Source: Phymorhynchus buccinoides
Lineage: Eukaryota; Mollusca; Gastropoda; Neogastropoda; Raphitomidae
Reading direction: 5' to 3'
NCBI GenBank assembly: GCA_017654935.2
Contig: CM065684.1
Coordinates: forward strand, 55,631,199 to 55,695,198
Length of the DNA: 64,000 nucleotides
Positions 54,439 through 64,000 of this stretch are shown here, piece after piece. A program made the translations under genes and the position numbers. The notes under the pieces are model-generated. The model did no database searches. It was given only the letters and a program-made list of their open reading frames with translations, and was not told the DNA's origin. Each line of letters opens with the position of its first letter. Positions within the stretch are counted from its first letter, which is position 1.

Positions 54439-55518
54439 TTAGACCAAGGAGACAGGGGTCTGTGCCAGCACCAGCTTCCTGATGCCGTAGGTATCATTTT
54501 GTCTCCTGGCGGAGAAATGTCGTAGATAGAAGTTCAAGAACGTGGTCTCTGACTTCCAGTAGGCGGCCTCCAAGACGCTGGATAAGGCCACACCCTTGAT
54601 CATGGCCAAGGAGGAGCTGATAGCCCGAATTTCATGGGCTCTCAGGGGGTTTTGGGGCAAGGATTTGTCAGCGTTTGAGTATGCTAATTTTATAGCATCT
54701 ATCAGCCACCTAGAAATGGTGGATTTCGAAATGTCTTTCATGTATTTGTCATTCAGTGAAACGAACAGGCGTCGTTTGTGCCCTCGGAACTGAGAAGTTC
54801 TCTTCAAGTATAACCGAAGGGCTCTAACTGGACATAGGAATCTGTCGGTGTCATCAGGAGCCAGAATGGTGCAAAGACTCTGAACTGTCACTGAAGGAGA
54901 GGACGCCTGAGCGGACTGGTTCTTAGCACGAAACTCCGGAAGAAAAGACAGTGTCATGGATTGATCCGAAGAATTGAACTCAATATCCGAACCTAGACCG
55001 CTAAGAGCATGGACGCCACTAACCCGCCTAGCCGTAGCTAAAGACAATAGAAAAACTGTCTTGTATGTCAACAACTTGAAAGACAACGATGCTAAAGGTT
55101 CACATTGATCCCGAAGAAAGGACAGAACAACGAACAAATCCCACTGAGGAAGGCGAACGCCCGAGGACACAGACTTGTTGCGGACTGCATCAATCAGATG
55201 TGAAAGTTCAATAGCTAAGGAAAAAGAAGGATTTCTCTTGCCCGTAGCTACCGTTATAGTATGCACAACAGAAGCCTTGTATCCATTTAACGTCTGAGCG
55301 GATAAGCCGCGGTTCTGGTGGAGGTGAGCCAAAAACTGAGTAAACTCCGGACCGGAAGGATCTAACGGAGAAATGCCATGGGACAAACAGAAACCATACC
55401 ATGAGGCCCACCGTATGTCATATAGTTTGTTAGTACTCTGTCGTCTCGCCTTGAGTACTAAGTCCACAGTTTGTTCTGAGAGTCCGCGTGCTCGCAGGCC
55501 TGACCGCATAGTAGCCAT
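54439..55518 (-). CDS. Element B tyrosine recombinase
   Basis: 359 residues, the same length as in element A, starting MATMRSGL. Catalytic residues are present: ATARRVSG, HEIR and FYLRHF. In this copy the position corresponding to A's second Tyr is Phe, so Tyr331 (FYLRH) is the likely nucleophile. Overlaps the RT ORF by 61 bp. The frame is open further upstream to 57594, as in A. Confidence 0.9.
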   Translation of the reverse strand: MATMRSGLRARGLSEQTVDLVLKARRQSTNKLYDIRWASWYGFCLSHGISPLDPSGPEFTQFLAHLHQNRGLSAQTLNGYKASVVHTITVATGKRNPSFSLAIELSHLIDAVRNKSVSSGVRLPQWDLFVVLSFLRDQCEPLASLSFKLLTYKTVFLLSLATARRVSGVHALSGLGSDIEFNSSDQSMTLSFLPEFRAKNQSAQASSPSVTVQSLCTILAPDDTDRFLCPVRALRLYLKRTSQFRGHKRRLFVSLNDKYMKDISKSTISRWLIDAIKLAYSNADKSLPQNPLRAHEIRAISSSLAMIKGVALSSVLEAAYWKSETTFLNFYLRHFSARRQNDTYGIRKLVLAQTPVSLV

Positions 55519-57404
55519 GCGGTCAGCTGAAACAGTTGGGGGTTGGCGTGGCCGACTCCCGTGCGTGGCTGAAGCAGAGTGTCTTTTGTGAGACGAAGAG
55601 GGACGCTTGGAACGTGTGAGAGGCTGGTGAGCTCCGGGAACCAAGGGCTGGTCTCCCAGAATGGGGCGATGATGATCAGCCGGGGTAGATCGCGGCTGTA
55701 TTTCTCGAGTACCTTGGGTAGGAGAGACGTTGGAGGGTATGCATACGCCGACATTCCTGTCCAGGGCATCGAGAAGGCGTTGCGCGCTAGTGCCTGAGGG
55801 TCCCTCATAGGTGATACGTAGACCGGCAGCCTGCAGTTGAACCTCGTGGCGAACAGGTCCACGTGCGGTTTCCCCCAGAGGGACCACAGTGGGAGGAGAG
55901 ACTGATGTGCAATAGTCCATTCCGTGGGTAGGATCTGGCCCTTTCTGCTGAGCTGGTCCGCTAAAACGTTCAGTTTTCCCGGGACATACTCCACCGACAG
56001 GGAGATTTGTTTGGCTTGAGCCCACAGAAGGATCTCCTCCGCTTTTCTCGAGAGAGCAGGCGATCGTGTTCCACCTTGACGGCGCAGGTAAGACAGGGCT
56101 GTCGTATTGTCGCCGCAAACGGTGACCCACTTGCCGGTGAGACAAACTGCAAACGACTTGAGGGCCCTCGCCACCGCTTCCAATTCCAGCAGATTGATGT
56201 GAAAGAGTGTCTCTGCGAGAGTCCACTTGCCTGAAGCCTCCCTGTCGTCGAGGTGTGCACCCCAACCAGTTTTGGAAGCGTCCGTGTGAAGGAACAGTTG
56301 TTGCTGAAGAGGTCTGATAGGAACCGTTTGGTTGACCCAGGCACGGTCTGTCCACTGTTCGGTTGCCTCTAGAAACCAGTCCCCTAGCATCACTTGGTGT
56401 TCCAGCTGAAGGCGAGAGATCTTTCTCTGAGCCAGCAAGCGTTGCAGTGGCCGTTTGTGGACCCGAGCCAGAGGAAGAAGGTCCGCTACTGATTCCATCA
56501 GTCCGAGTAGACGGAGTAACTGGCGGGCAGAAGCTGAGGTTTTCTGTCTGAGGGCAGTGACCGACTCCACGAGGGCTAGAATCCTGCTGTCTGACGGCCG
56601 AACGGTGAATTGGACGGTGTCGAAAGACATGCCCAGGTAGTTGAAAGAGGTTGATGGAGTCAGATCCGATTTGATGTCGTGGATACGAAACCCCAGAGAA
56701 GCGGACAGTTGAACCAGGGTTTCCGTTTGACTCAAGCAGAGTGCGCGAGAGGACGCCAGTAGAAGCCAGTCGTCCAGGTAGACGCGAAGGCGGATGGATT
56801 GTGCCCTGGCAATCCGCACAAGTTCCTTGGTGACTCTCGTAAAAATCCAAGGGGCTGGCGACAGGCCGAAGGGCAGGGCCACAAACTGGAACGTCTGTTG
56901 CCTCCAGACAAAGCGAAGGAACTTCTGCCGCGACGGGTGAATGCCCACATGGAAATATGCGTCGCGCAGGTCGATGGATGTAGCCCAATCGTTCTGAAGA
57001 ATGGACAGACGGATGGAAGCGGCTGTCTCCATCTTGAACTTGTCCGTACGGATGTACTTGTTCAGAGGGGAAAGGTCCAAGACAGGGCGAAACTCTCCGT
57101 TCTTTTTGGGGACTACAAACAGGCGAGAGTAGAACCCCGAGTCCACCGGGGCCACTGGAATGATGGCTCCCTTCTGCTGTAGAGAGGCGACTTCTTTGTC
57201 GAGAGCTTCGAATTTTGCCCGGTCTTGGGGTGCTGGGAAGGAGATTGGGTGAGAGGACAGGGGAGGTTCCTGAGTAAACTGGAACCTGTAGCCTGCCCGC
57301 ACGACCTGAAGGATCCAAGTATTTTCGACCAAACGTTCCCATGAAGGAAGGCATTCCCACAGAGAACCAACGCTTGTATCGGCCGAAAAACCTGGACCCT
57401 CCAC
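55458..57404 (-). CDS. Element B reverse transcriptase / RNase H / methyltransferase-like protein
   Basis: 648 residues, colinear with element A: DLRDAYFHV, LPFGLSPAPW, YLDDWLL, HTDASKTGW, CGDNTTAL, ADQLSR, HVDLFATRFN and YAYPPTSLL. Open throughout. Confidence 0.93.
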   Translation of the reverse strand: MEGPGFSADTSVGSLWECLPSWERLVENTWILQVVRAGYRFQFTQEPPLSSHPISFPAPQDRAKFEALDKEVASLQQKGAIIPVAPVDSGFYSRLFVVPKKNGEFRPVLDLSPLNKYIRTDKFKMETAASIRLSILQNDWATSIDLRDAYFHVGIHPSRQKFLRFVWRQQTFQFVALPFGLSPAPWIFTRVTKELVRIARAQSIRLRVYLDDWLLLASSRALCLSQTETLVQLSASLGFRIHDIKSDLTPSTSFNYLGMSFDTVQFTVRPSDSRILALVESVTALRQKTSASARQLLRLLGLMESVADLLPLARVHKRPLQRLLAQRKISRLQLEHQVMLGDWFLEATEQWTDRAWVNQTVPIRPLQQQLFLHTDASKTGWGAHLDDREASGKWTLAETLFHINLLELEAVARALKSFAVCLTGKWVTVCGDNTTALSYLRRQGGTRSPALSRKAEEILLWAQAKQISLSVEYVPGKLNVLADQLSRKGQILPTEWTIAHQSLLPLWSLWGKPHVDLFATRFNCRLPVYVSPMRDPQALARNAFSMPWTGMSAYAYPPTSLLPKVLEKYSRDLPRLIIIAPFWETSPWFPELTSLSHVPSVPLRLTKDTLLQPRTGVGHANPQLFQLTAWLLCGQACEHADSQNKLWT

Positions 57405-57418
57405 AGATCGAGCGGGCT

Positions 57419-59861
57419 TTAATGAAAAGGCTGTTTCCGCCCCGAGAACGCGGTACGGCTGAATCGGGGCGGACCCGAAGCAGCCGATCCACGTCCTGAG
57501 AACGAGGAACCACGGGCTGAAGAGGGGGGAGTGGGCTGGAAAGCGGGACGGTGGCGCTGACCTGAAGACTGGTTGTAGGGGAAGCGAGAAACACGACCCC
57601 TAGAAGACATCATCCTGGAGGGAGTGTGACTGGCTGGCTTGAACTCTGTGCGTGCGCGCTTAGGTTGAGGAGCGGCAAAACTCTGACTCGCAGCCTTACG
57701 AGCCCACATCATGAGCTGTTCCTGAGAGAGATCGTTCCTCCGTTTCTTGGAGCCTTCCAGAACGTCCTTGACCGTGTTCGGGTGGAAGGTGGCGGAAGGA
57801 TGGGACGGGCAGGAACGTAGCGTGGAGCGTTCTTCGAGGTCCAGTCGGAGTTTACAAGCCCGGACCACAGAGTCTCTGTAAGTCGCAGCCAGTTGAACCC
57901 TGGTGCTAGAAGCCACTGACGAAATCGAGTTCACTGCTTTGTTGAGCGAAGCCAAACAAACACCCAATGCCCGTTCATCTATGGACTCAAGCAGGCTGAA
58001 ATCTTCTGGTTTAGCCGTTGTGGTGGAGCCCACTATCTGGGACAGAGTCTGCAGCATGGAGGTAGCGAGAGAAGCGGCTCGGAGAACAGCGTAAGACGAT
58101 CTTTCCAAGTTGTTAAACGAGGACTGTGAGAAAGAGACCGTCGTCGATTGTCCTCTCTGTGGCCTAAAATCCAGAGATTGTTTCTCTTGAGGAGACACAC
58201 TCGAGTGCGAAGGCACAGGCACAAAGGTACTGGATAGCTGAAACGGGGGGAAGAAGTCTTTCTTCAGGAATGTCCCCGCACGAGAAGGAATTGGGTCCGG
58301 TTGACGTGGAGGGGGACCGTCGTCCTCCTCGGTCAGAATCTGAGGCTGAGTCCAGAGAATAGAGTCGGCACGTCGAAGCTCTTGGCGAATAAACGGCGAA
58401 GTGTGAAGAGCAAGTCTTGCTTCTTTCGGAGCCTGTAATTCTCCGAAAAACTGTGGCTGTTCCTTGCTGGAATTCGACTCAGAAAGAGGCATCGGTTTGA
58501 TGTCCTGACAGTATGGACGGAGAATATCCAAGTATCCTTGGTAGTTCCCGGTAGAAGGAACTGGTTCCACTTGTACAGGGGGCTCAGAAAAGAAGCTGCC
58601 CTGCTCCACCCGTGAGAAACGATCAACGTCCTGATCTGTTTCGTCACCAGGGTGTTGATGATCGGAAAATCTCTCGCGCATGACCCGACGAACTTCGTCT
58701 CTCACTGCTGAGTCAAATTCGCTGTCATCCTCGGAGTAAGGCGGAAGAAAATCATCTTCGACAGGAGAAACATGTAGACCCAGGCCAGAGTTCCTAGAGG
58801 GAAGCCCATGCGGAGTTTCATCCGTTGAAAATCTCTCCGTAGCAGAGACTGTTCTGCGCCGTGACAGCATAGTTCGTTCTGACGGGTCAACGGACGTTGT
58901 CCGTATGCGGTCCGTGCCGACAGTGCCCACGGGCACGGTGCTACCGGTACGGGTAGCAGTTTCTAGTGTCACGTGACCGTGTTTCATTGGTTCACGGATG
59001 ACGGAGCCGTTATCTGCCTCGCCCCACGGGCGGCCGGAGTCCCCATGACGGGTACCGGTTTGGGACCGCACATGACCGGACTTCTTCCAGCCCCGCGCCA
59101 TGCTGCCGCTCCCGGACAAACCGGGCGGACTTACAGGTCTAGAGTTACGATTTTGCCAGTTTCTGGGAGAATCCATCCGTGGAATCACACACTCACGTGA
59201 ACGGGAGTCGTAGACCGGTACCGTGTCCGTCCGTGTCCGTTCCCGACGGTCATAGAAGTGTCCGTCGAGATTTTCATCCATTGGGAAGATCGGTATGCCG
59301 GTCTTCCTCTCCAAACTGGCCAGTTGGTCCGTCGAGTAAGAGGTTGAAACAGCCGTTTCAAATCCGTCGAAACTTCGAGAATGGTAAGGCACTCTGTCTC
59401 TGAGGTTCTCATCCGCCAAACTTGGCGGTTCATCCAATGGTACTGAGTCACAGTCAAGTTTTGTACTTGTCCTAGTCGTGGTGGGCCTCATTGAACCACC
59501 TGACATCGAAACCAAAGAAGAGGACGGGACCAAAACTAAACCCTTGTTCTGTAATTCTGCCAGCATATCGGAGACTAAAGTAGAGGAATCTACTAAAGAA
59601 ATGACATGTTCCGTCTGCTCCACAGACGGCACCGACACAGCAGAAGTACTAGAAGAAGAATGAGTGGGAAGGAGGGGGGGACACTTTCTTCTTCGAAGAC
59701 GAAGAAGAAGAAGACGACCTAGACTTAGAACTAGACTCTTTCTTCGAACTAGAACTAGAACTAGGGGTAGGGGTAGAAAGGAACTTCCCTTTCTCATCCC
59801 TAGACTGCTTAGACGACGAAGTAGAAGCAGAAGGCACAGAAGTGACACCGATGTCCGACAT
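57419..59861 (-). pseudogene. Element B GAG-like ORF, frameshifted near its N-terminus
   Basis: The start homologous to element A (MSDIGVTSVPS at 59861, then SRDEKGKF and a Ser/Lys-rich stretch) runs into a stop at 59649, whereas the rest of the protein (HVISLVDSSTLVSDML onward to 57419) is in another frame. The shift maps near a seven-G run at 59674-59680. The remaining ~770 residues are open. Unless the shift is a sequencing or assembly error in the homopolymer, B cannot make a normal GAG-like protein. Confidence 0.75.
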
Positions 59862-60086
59862 GTTAACAACGAGGGCACAAAACCGGTGTCAAACAACAAT
59901 CAAATAATTTTCCTTTAACCAAAATTCGATCCCAAAAATCAAATTAAAATTATACACTGACAATACCTGTTACCCAAGGGGCAAAAGGGAACACAAAGAA
60001 GGTAGAATGGCAAGGAAAATAGCTTGAAAATGAATTAAATTTGCAGAGCAAAAAAGAACATGGCAGCTCCAATTGGAAAAAATTTA

Positions 60087-60286
60087 TTATGATTCAAAGT
60101 TGGCTCCCCGGAAGTGACGTCAGGAAGGGGATCCACAGCAGCTCAGTGGTATTGCTAAACCAGACCAAGGGAAGTAAGTTAGTCTTGTGAAGACTAAGAC
60201 TTTTTTGGTCTTTGGTAATTGGCATTAGCTCCAAATTGGAAGAGATAACTCATTCGTAGTGAAACGGTAACATGATAGAATAGATT
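60087..60286 (-). repeat. Element B inverted terminal repeat, genomic-right copy
   Basis: Inverted partner of 47371-47610 ('gctccccggaagtgacgtca', 'aagggaagtaagttagtctt', 'cattcgtagtgaaacggtaa'). It ends at 'tagattg', after which host sequence begins. Confidence 0.93.
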
Positions 60287-60602
60287 GTGTAGTTTGGGGT
60301 AAAAATCTGTTGTGTCATTTCAGCACATAAATGACATGTATGCCGATATTGTGACACAATGTAAATTAACCGCCATGACATGGTCAGGTGCATAAGAATA
60401 CTTTTGATACACTCGATTTGGCTGTTTCTTCTAATTTACTTGTTACTACCTGTGCTAACTGTTCAAGACGCAATCAAGATTACCGTACCTGGAGAATGAG
60501 ACTTATTGCCCAGGTACCTTTTCCTGCACCCCCTTTTGACTTGTACAGTGGAACCGTCCCTTATTGCCCAGACCTTTTCCCTGCCCCCCCTTTTGACTTG
60601 TA

Positions 60603-60760
60603 CAGTGGAACCTCCCTTATAAGACTCCCTCCCACATAAGACCTCCTCTGAGACATTGCCCTTCTTTGTAAGTATTAAAATTACCTCCCTTATAAGACCC
60701 ATCCCTTATAAGACCTCATTTTGGATGATTTTTTAAAGTCTTACAAGGGAGGTTCCACTG
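60603..60760. mobile_element. MITE with CAGTGGAACCTC termini, copy 3
   Basis: Best-preserved member: CAGTGGAACCTCCC at the left, GGGAGGTTCCACTG at the right, TA on each side. A 60-bp fragment just left (60543-60602) repeats the left terminus together with the flanking 'ccccccttttgacttgta', a local tandem duplication of element end and flank. Confidence 0.85.
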
Positions 60761-60907
60761 TATTTCAGAGCTACACCATTCACTATTTCATCTTTCTGGA
60801 CAAATCCCGGTTTCTTTGCTAAACATAAACCTTTGGCATGAAAAGATATTCTAAGTAAAACCATAAACTTAGGAGAATGACGTAACTCCGAAGGCTTCAA
60901 TACACAC

Positions 60908-61044
60908 CTGGTAGCCACCCCCTGATCGGTATCCACCCCCTCCCCCACCACCGTAGGAGCGACGGTCGTCATAGCGGCGATTGTCGTTGTAGCGCCCTCG
61001 GCCCCCTCGGCTGTCGTAGCCTCCACGGGGATTGTAGCTGCTGC
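60908..61044 (-). CDS. Arg/Gly/Tyr-rich hnRNP-type RNA-binding protein, exon
   Basis: Minus strand: acceptor 'cttcaccag' before 61044, donor GTGTGT after 60908, phase 1 entry and phase 0 exit. Reads SSYNPRGGYDSRGGRGRYND, then NRRYDDRRSYGGGG and RSGGGYQ: an RGG-type RNA-binding segment. Joins in phase to 45488 across the 15.4-kb intron that holds the DIRS elements. RGG/GY tails of this sort occur in hnRNP U and related proteins; the exact member is not determined. Confidence 0.85.
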
Positions 61045-61378
61045 CTGGTGAAGTAAAGAGGAACAGATCGCTGAGTGAAAGAATGGCACAGGAACACACA
61101 CAAGCATGAGCGCACGAACACACACGGATGCATACACACACACATACAGACACTCATGGGGTCAGCATTAGTTCATTTTCAGTGCAATTTACTTTTTCCC
61201 CATTTTCAGACTGTCACCTCTTTACGCCTCCATGTTCTATTTTATTTTATTTTCAAGTCCTAAATTATTTAATTTATTTTCATCTAAATTCACGGAACGC
61301 TGAAATATGCAAAACAAAACAACACACACAACTATCCCATTTTCCCAAAGCAACAAAAATCTGAACCCTAAAAATCCT

Positions 61379-61449
61379 GATCTGCTGTCAGACCCATATC
61401 CGAATGCTCAGTGTTCATCACATAGTAAAGCGTCATCATCCAACAGATC
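61379..61449 (-). ncRNA. C/D-box snoRNA-like unit, copy 1
   Basis: Minus strand, 71 nt. Nine-pair terminal stem GAUCUGUUG/CAGCAGAUC (one G-U), box C AUGAUGA at 61439-61433, a GUGAUGA C'-like box in the middle, guide-like AUUCGGAUAUGGGU and box D CUGA at 61391-61388. It lies on the same strand as, and upstream of a visible exon of, the hnRNP-type gene, so it is probably intronic. The target RNA is not identified. Confidence 0.7.
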
Positions 61450-61706
61450 AACATCAACAAAGAGGCGAGCGTTTCAAAGACACACTGGTGTCAGTGAATC
61501 GTGGGCAACATGATCATATTGACTTGCCTTCTAAGTTCCATTACCAATATTTTCAGACACATTTCAGCATTTGAAGCTTTATCCACAAACATACACTTCA
61601 ATTACCTCCACAACTTATTTTAGCACATCATAAACCCAGTGAAATCCAAGTCGTGCATCACAAACGACAAACACTCCTACAAAATCTTATGACTTCTCTA
61701 TTACTC

Positions 61707-61737
<31 letters not shown>

Positions 61738-61790
61738 AACTGGTACAAATGCGACTCCATGAACGTATAGAGAAGAAAAGGTTAACTTAA

Positions 61791-61860
61791 GTTCTGCTGT
61801 CAGCCCCATATCCGAAGCTCAGAGTAAGTCACAGCAATGGTTTCATCATCCAGCAAGAAC
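61791..61860 (-). ncRNA. C/D-box snoRNA-like unit, copy 2
   Basis: Minus strand, 70 nt. Stem GUUCU..GCUG / CAGC..AGAAC, box C AUGAUGA (61849-61843), guide-like CUUCGGAUAUGGGG and box D CUGA (61803-61800). Shares 'aaaccattgctgtgac' after box C with copy 4. Confidence 0.72.
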
Positions 61861-62283
61861 AATGATCAACAGATTAATAAAATTAAAAAATCAAAGTAGA
61901 AAGTGCATCATTGTACTTCGAGGAGCTCTTTCATTCCTTGTAATATAGTAACATTTGGAGATTATGTTCATGATTTCTTGATAAACAGGAACAAGTGGCA
62001 TCTTCCTAAGCAAATCAGCAGATTAACACTGCCAAATGTTATCACAATCAGTCCTATAGTTCGAGTTGTTGACACCGGAACATGTTTCTGTTTATACACT
62101 AAAGACAGACAGACAAGAGAGACAGATAAGAGACTGACAGACCGACAAAAACTCTGAAGCTCTCGATCTTCTCCAGTTTAATGGTAAGTCTGTTCTTAAG
62201 ACACTTGCATTAAAAAAAAAAAAGTTTTAAAACACAACCACACACATATAAAATAAATGTATGAACATAAGCATTACTATAAA

Positions 62284-62354
62284 GTTCTGCTGTCAGCCCC
62301 ATATCCGATGCTCAGAGTTGATTCACAGAAATAGCTTCATCATCCAGCAAGAAC
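62284..62354 (-). ncRNA. C/D-box snoRNA-like unit, copy 3
   Basis: Minus strand, 71 nt. Stem GUUCU..GCUG / CAGC..AGAAC, box C AUGAUGA (62343-62337), guide-like CAUCGGAUAUGGGG and box D CUGA (62296-62293). Confidence 0.72.
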
Positions 62355-62609
62355 ATCAATGCTTGAAACACCCGTAAAGAAAACAGAGCAATGAGCATAT
62401 AAACCTCTTCCCAGCATGTTTTCATTGCTCACATCATTACATTTTGTGATAATGTTCTTTGTTTCCCATGCACGTTGACCAAGAAAACAAGACTGAACGC
62501 ATTCAGTTACTGGAGCATTACTTTGGGACATTAAAGTAAATTAAAATAACTGACATAATTTGTTGGAACACAAAGAATCAATCTGCCTGTTTCATCATGA
62601 TGCATTCAC

Positions 62610-62766
62610 TACCGCATTTTTCGGACTATAAGGCGCACCCCCCAAATTTTACACCAAATTCAGATTCTGTTATTATATTTTCTTACTATTTTAGTAGTCA
62701 TATTATAAGGCGCAGGGGTCTCATTCTGGGGGAAAAAGTATCGCCTTATAGTCAGAAAAATACGGT
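62610..62766. mobile_element. 'CGGACTATAAGGCG' MITE, best-preserved copy
   Basis: Left 'ccgcatttttcggactataa', right 'ttatagtcagaaaaatacgg', about 157 bp, with inner inverted 'ataaggcgca' motifs. No ORF. It sits between snoRNA-like copies 3 and 4. Confidence 0.8.
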
Positions 62767-62915
62767 AGTTGTATGCTATAGAGACTTAACTGGAACATTA
62801 AATTATTTGCACACAGACACACACACAAAAAGCCTTCTATATTCCACCCAAAAAGGAATTCTTGTTTTATGGTTCTAGAAGGGTACACAATAAATGTGAA
62901 GAAAAAGACATTTGA

Positions 62916-62984
62916 GTTCTGCTGTCAGCCCCATATCCGATGCTCAGAGCATGTCACAGCAATGGTTTCATCATCCAGCAGGGG
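62916..62984 (-). ncRNA. C/D-box snoRNA-like unit, copy 4
   Basis: Minus strand, 69 nt. Stem CUGCUG/CAGCAG, box C AUGAUGA (62974-62968), guide-like CAUCGGAUAUGGGG and box D CUGA (62928-62925). Confidence 0.72.
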
Positions 62985-64000
62985 TACTGACAGAAACAAA
63001 CTAAAGCAGGGCCATAAGCATACTTTGCATTCCCAGTACCTTTTTGTTATCATTCCCACTGATACATTTAGTGACTATGTCCTTTGTTTCACATGCACGT
63101 AGAACAAGAAAAAAACGCTTTAATCATAAAGCTGTTTCCAATAGTGAAACCTGGATAAAATGAAAAGTAGGAAGGCCTAGGTTCCGGCGTGCCACCTTGG
63201 TGGGGTCATGGGGCGGAGTAGTTTGAAGGGGGCAGGGCGGGGGGGAAGCCTTCGTAACTGAAGGATTTTTTTGGTACATTCTTTTATGGTTCTAAGAGAA
63301 CAAACATTTTTTGTAAACAGGTAGAGATATAGAGTAGAAAGGGGGGATGCGTACCCCTTACGGCATTATCGTAACATGACGTCAATTTGTGGATCTCCAG
63401 TTGGCTATTGAAAAAGAATTAGATCACCAGCATCTGTTAAAAATCTTCTACTTTCACTGTACCAACTCTCTTGTTTGTAACTGAAAGCGTTTTCTAGCTG
63501 CAAACAGATTTCTGAAGACTATGACATATTGGTCATTGCGTACAGGTAGGGGTCAGTGCGCACCATAGATACAGGCCATCGCGTACTGGGTTCTAAAAAC
63601 TATTTCCAACTTAAAATGAGTTCTTTTCAAATGATAAAAATATTTAAACATTCAGCTTTCTTTTACTGTAAAAAATATCTAGACTTTGTATTTGGATCAA
63701 ATGAGGCACAAGACAATCCAAGACAGTGATCTGTGCTTAAACACACACACACACACTTGCGCACACACACACAAACAGATATGCATATGCACGCATGCAG
63801 AGAGAGAAAGAGAGAGTCTTTTAAATATTTTTAAATAAAAAAATGTTTTAAGTGAAAAGATCAAATCAAGATCTAGCCTAGATGTAGATAATCACAGATC
63901 TAATCTCTCTCTCTCTGATTGTGTGTATGTGTTTATGCATGTGTGTGTGAATGTATGTGTGTGTGCGCGCGTCTGTGTGTATGTTTTAGTTCACAATGAC
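62985..64000. other. Right end of window: no gene seen
   Basis: Contains the left part of the 18.36-kb-type dispersed repeat (63147-63230), a 'gcgtacccctta' block shared with 25.6 kb, CA-rich tracts at 63740-63775 and TG-rich sequence at 63915-63985. No exon of the hnRNP-type gene was recognised here. Confidence 0.4.

Larger units (their letters stand above)
47371..60286 (-). mobile_element. Outer DIRS-type retrotransposon (element B), split by element A
   Basis: Read on the minus strand: inverted terminal repeat (60286 to about 60087), GAG-like ORF, RT/RNase H/methyltransferase-like ORF, tyrosine recombinase ORF, internal complementary region (47754-47663) and second inverted terminal repeat (about 47610-47371). 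Subtracting element A leaves about 6.46 kb. The internal complementary region equals the joined complements of the two outer edges, with a shared TG at the junction, which is the DIRS hallmark. No target-site duplication is seen beyond TG. The element lies in an intron of the hnRNP-type gene, in the same orientation. Confidence 0.93.

Noticed and set aside
54126..54497. 123-codon minus-strand ORF at the A/B junction
   Set aside because: Spans element A's terminal repeat and element B's 3' region, with no conserved counterpart in element A.

Overview
The window is eukaryotic nuclear DNA: spliced genes with consensus GT..AG introns, dense microsatellites, MITEs, a tRNA-headed SINE, a LINE and two DIRS-type retrotransposons. 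The protein families, the repeat spectrum and the SINE type suggest an invertebrate, most likely a marine gastropod mollusc. That assignment is an inference; no species-diagnostic sequence was identified.

Region 1-41.5 kb (+ strand): a ten-exon 3' portion of an RNF216/TRIAD3-type RBR E3 ubiquitin ligase. The exons are 1-1120, 5251-5507, 6784-6994, 7344-7469, 8133-8321, 9510-9604, 26253-26404, 28907-29149, 31709-31851 and 39988-40187. All nine junction phases agree, giving an uninterrupted 911 codons plus stop. They encode CUE/UBA-like helical repeats, RING1, IBR, the catalytic Rcat and an acidic tail. Five of the exons are bordered by tandem arrays whose repeat unit contains one edge of the exon, its splice site and some adjacent intron (six arrays in all). 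A 102-copy 23-bp minisatellite and a 36-bp minisatellite lie in and just behind the same gene. Its 16.6-kb intron (9605-26252) holds a probable small gene on the minus strand with a P2X7-C-terminal-like cysteine-rich domain, an unidentified plus-strand terminal exon, and several MITEs and SINEs. A 5'-truncated, frameshifted LINE lies in the first intron.

Region 42-64 kb (- strand): the 3' end of a Gly/Tyr/Arg-rich RNA-binding protein gene of hnRNP type (exons 60908-61044, 45291-45488, 44188-44340), convergent with RNF216. Upstream of its first visible exon are four paralogous C/D-box snoRNA-like units on the same strand, and a decayed fifth lies in its last intron. A 15.4-kb intron of this gene contains two DIRS-type elements of about 6.46 kb each. 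They are nested: the inner element (47757-54215) sits at the internal complementary region of the outer one (47371-60286). Each has inverted terminal repeats, a GAG-like ORF, an RT/RNase H/methyltransferase-like ORF and a tyrosine recombinase ORF. The outer copy has a frameshift in its GAG-like ORF.

The most unusual features are the splice-site-spanning exon-edge arrays, the DIRS-in-DIRS insertion at the internal complementary region, and the snoRNA-like family in the hnRNP-type gene.
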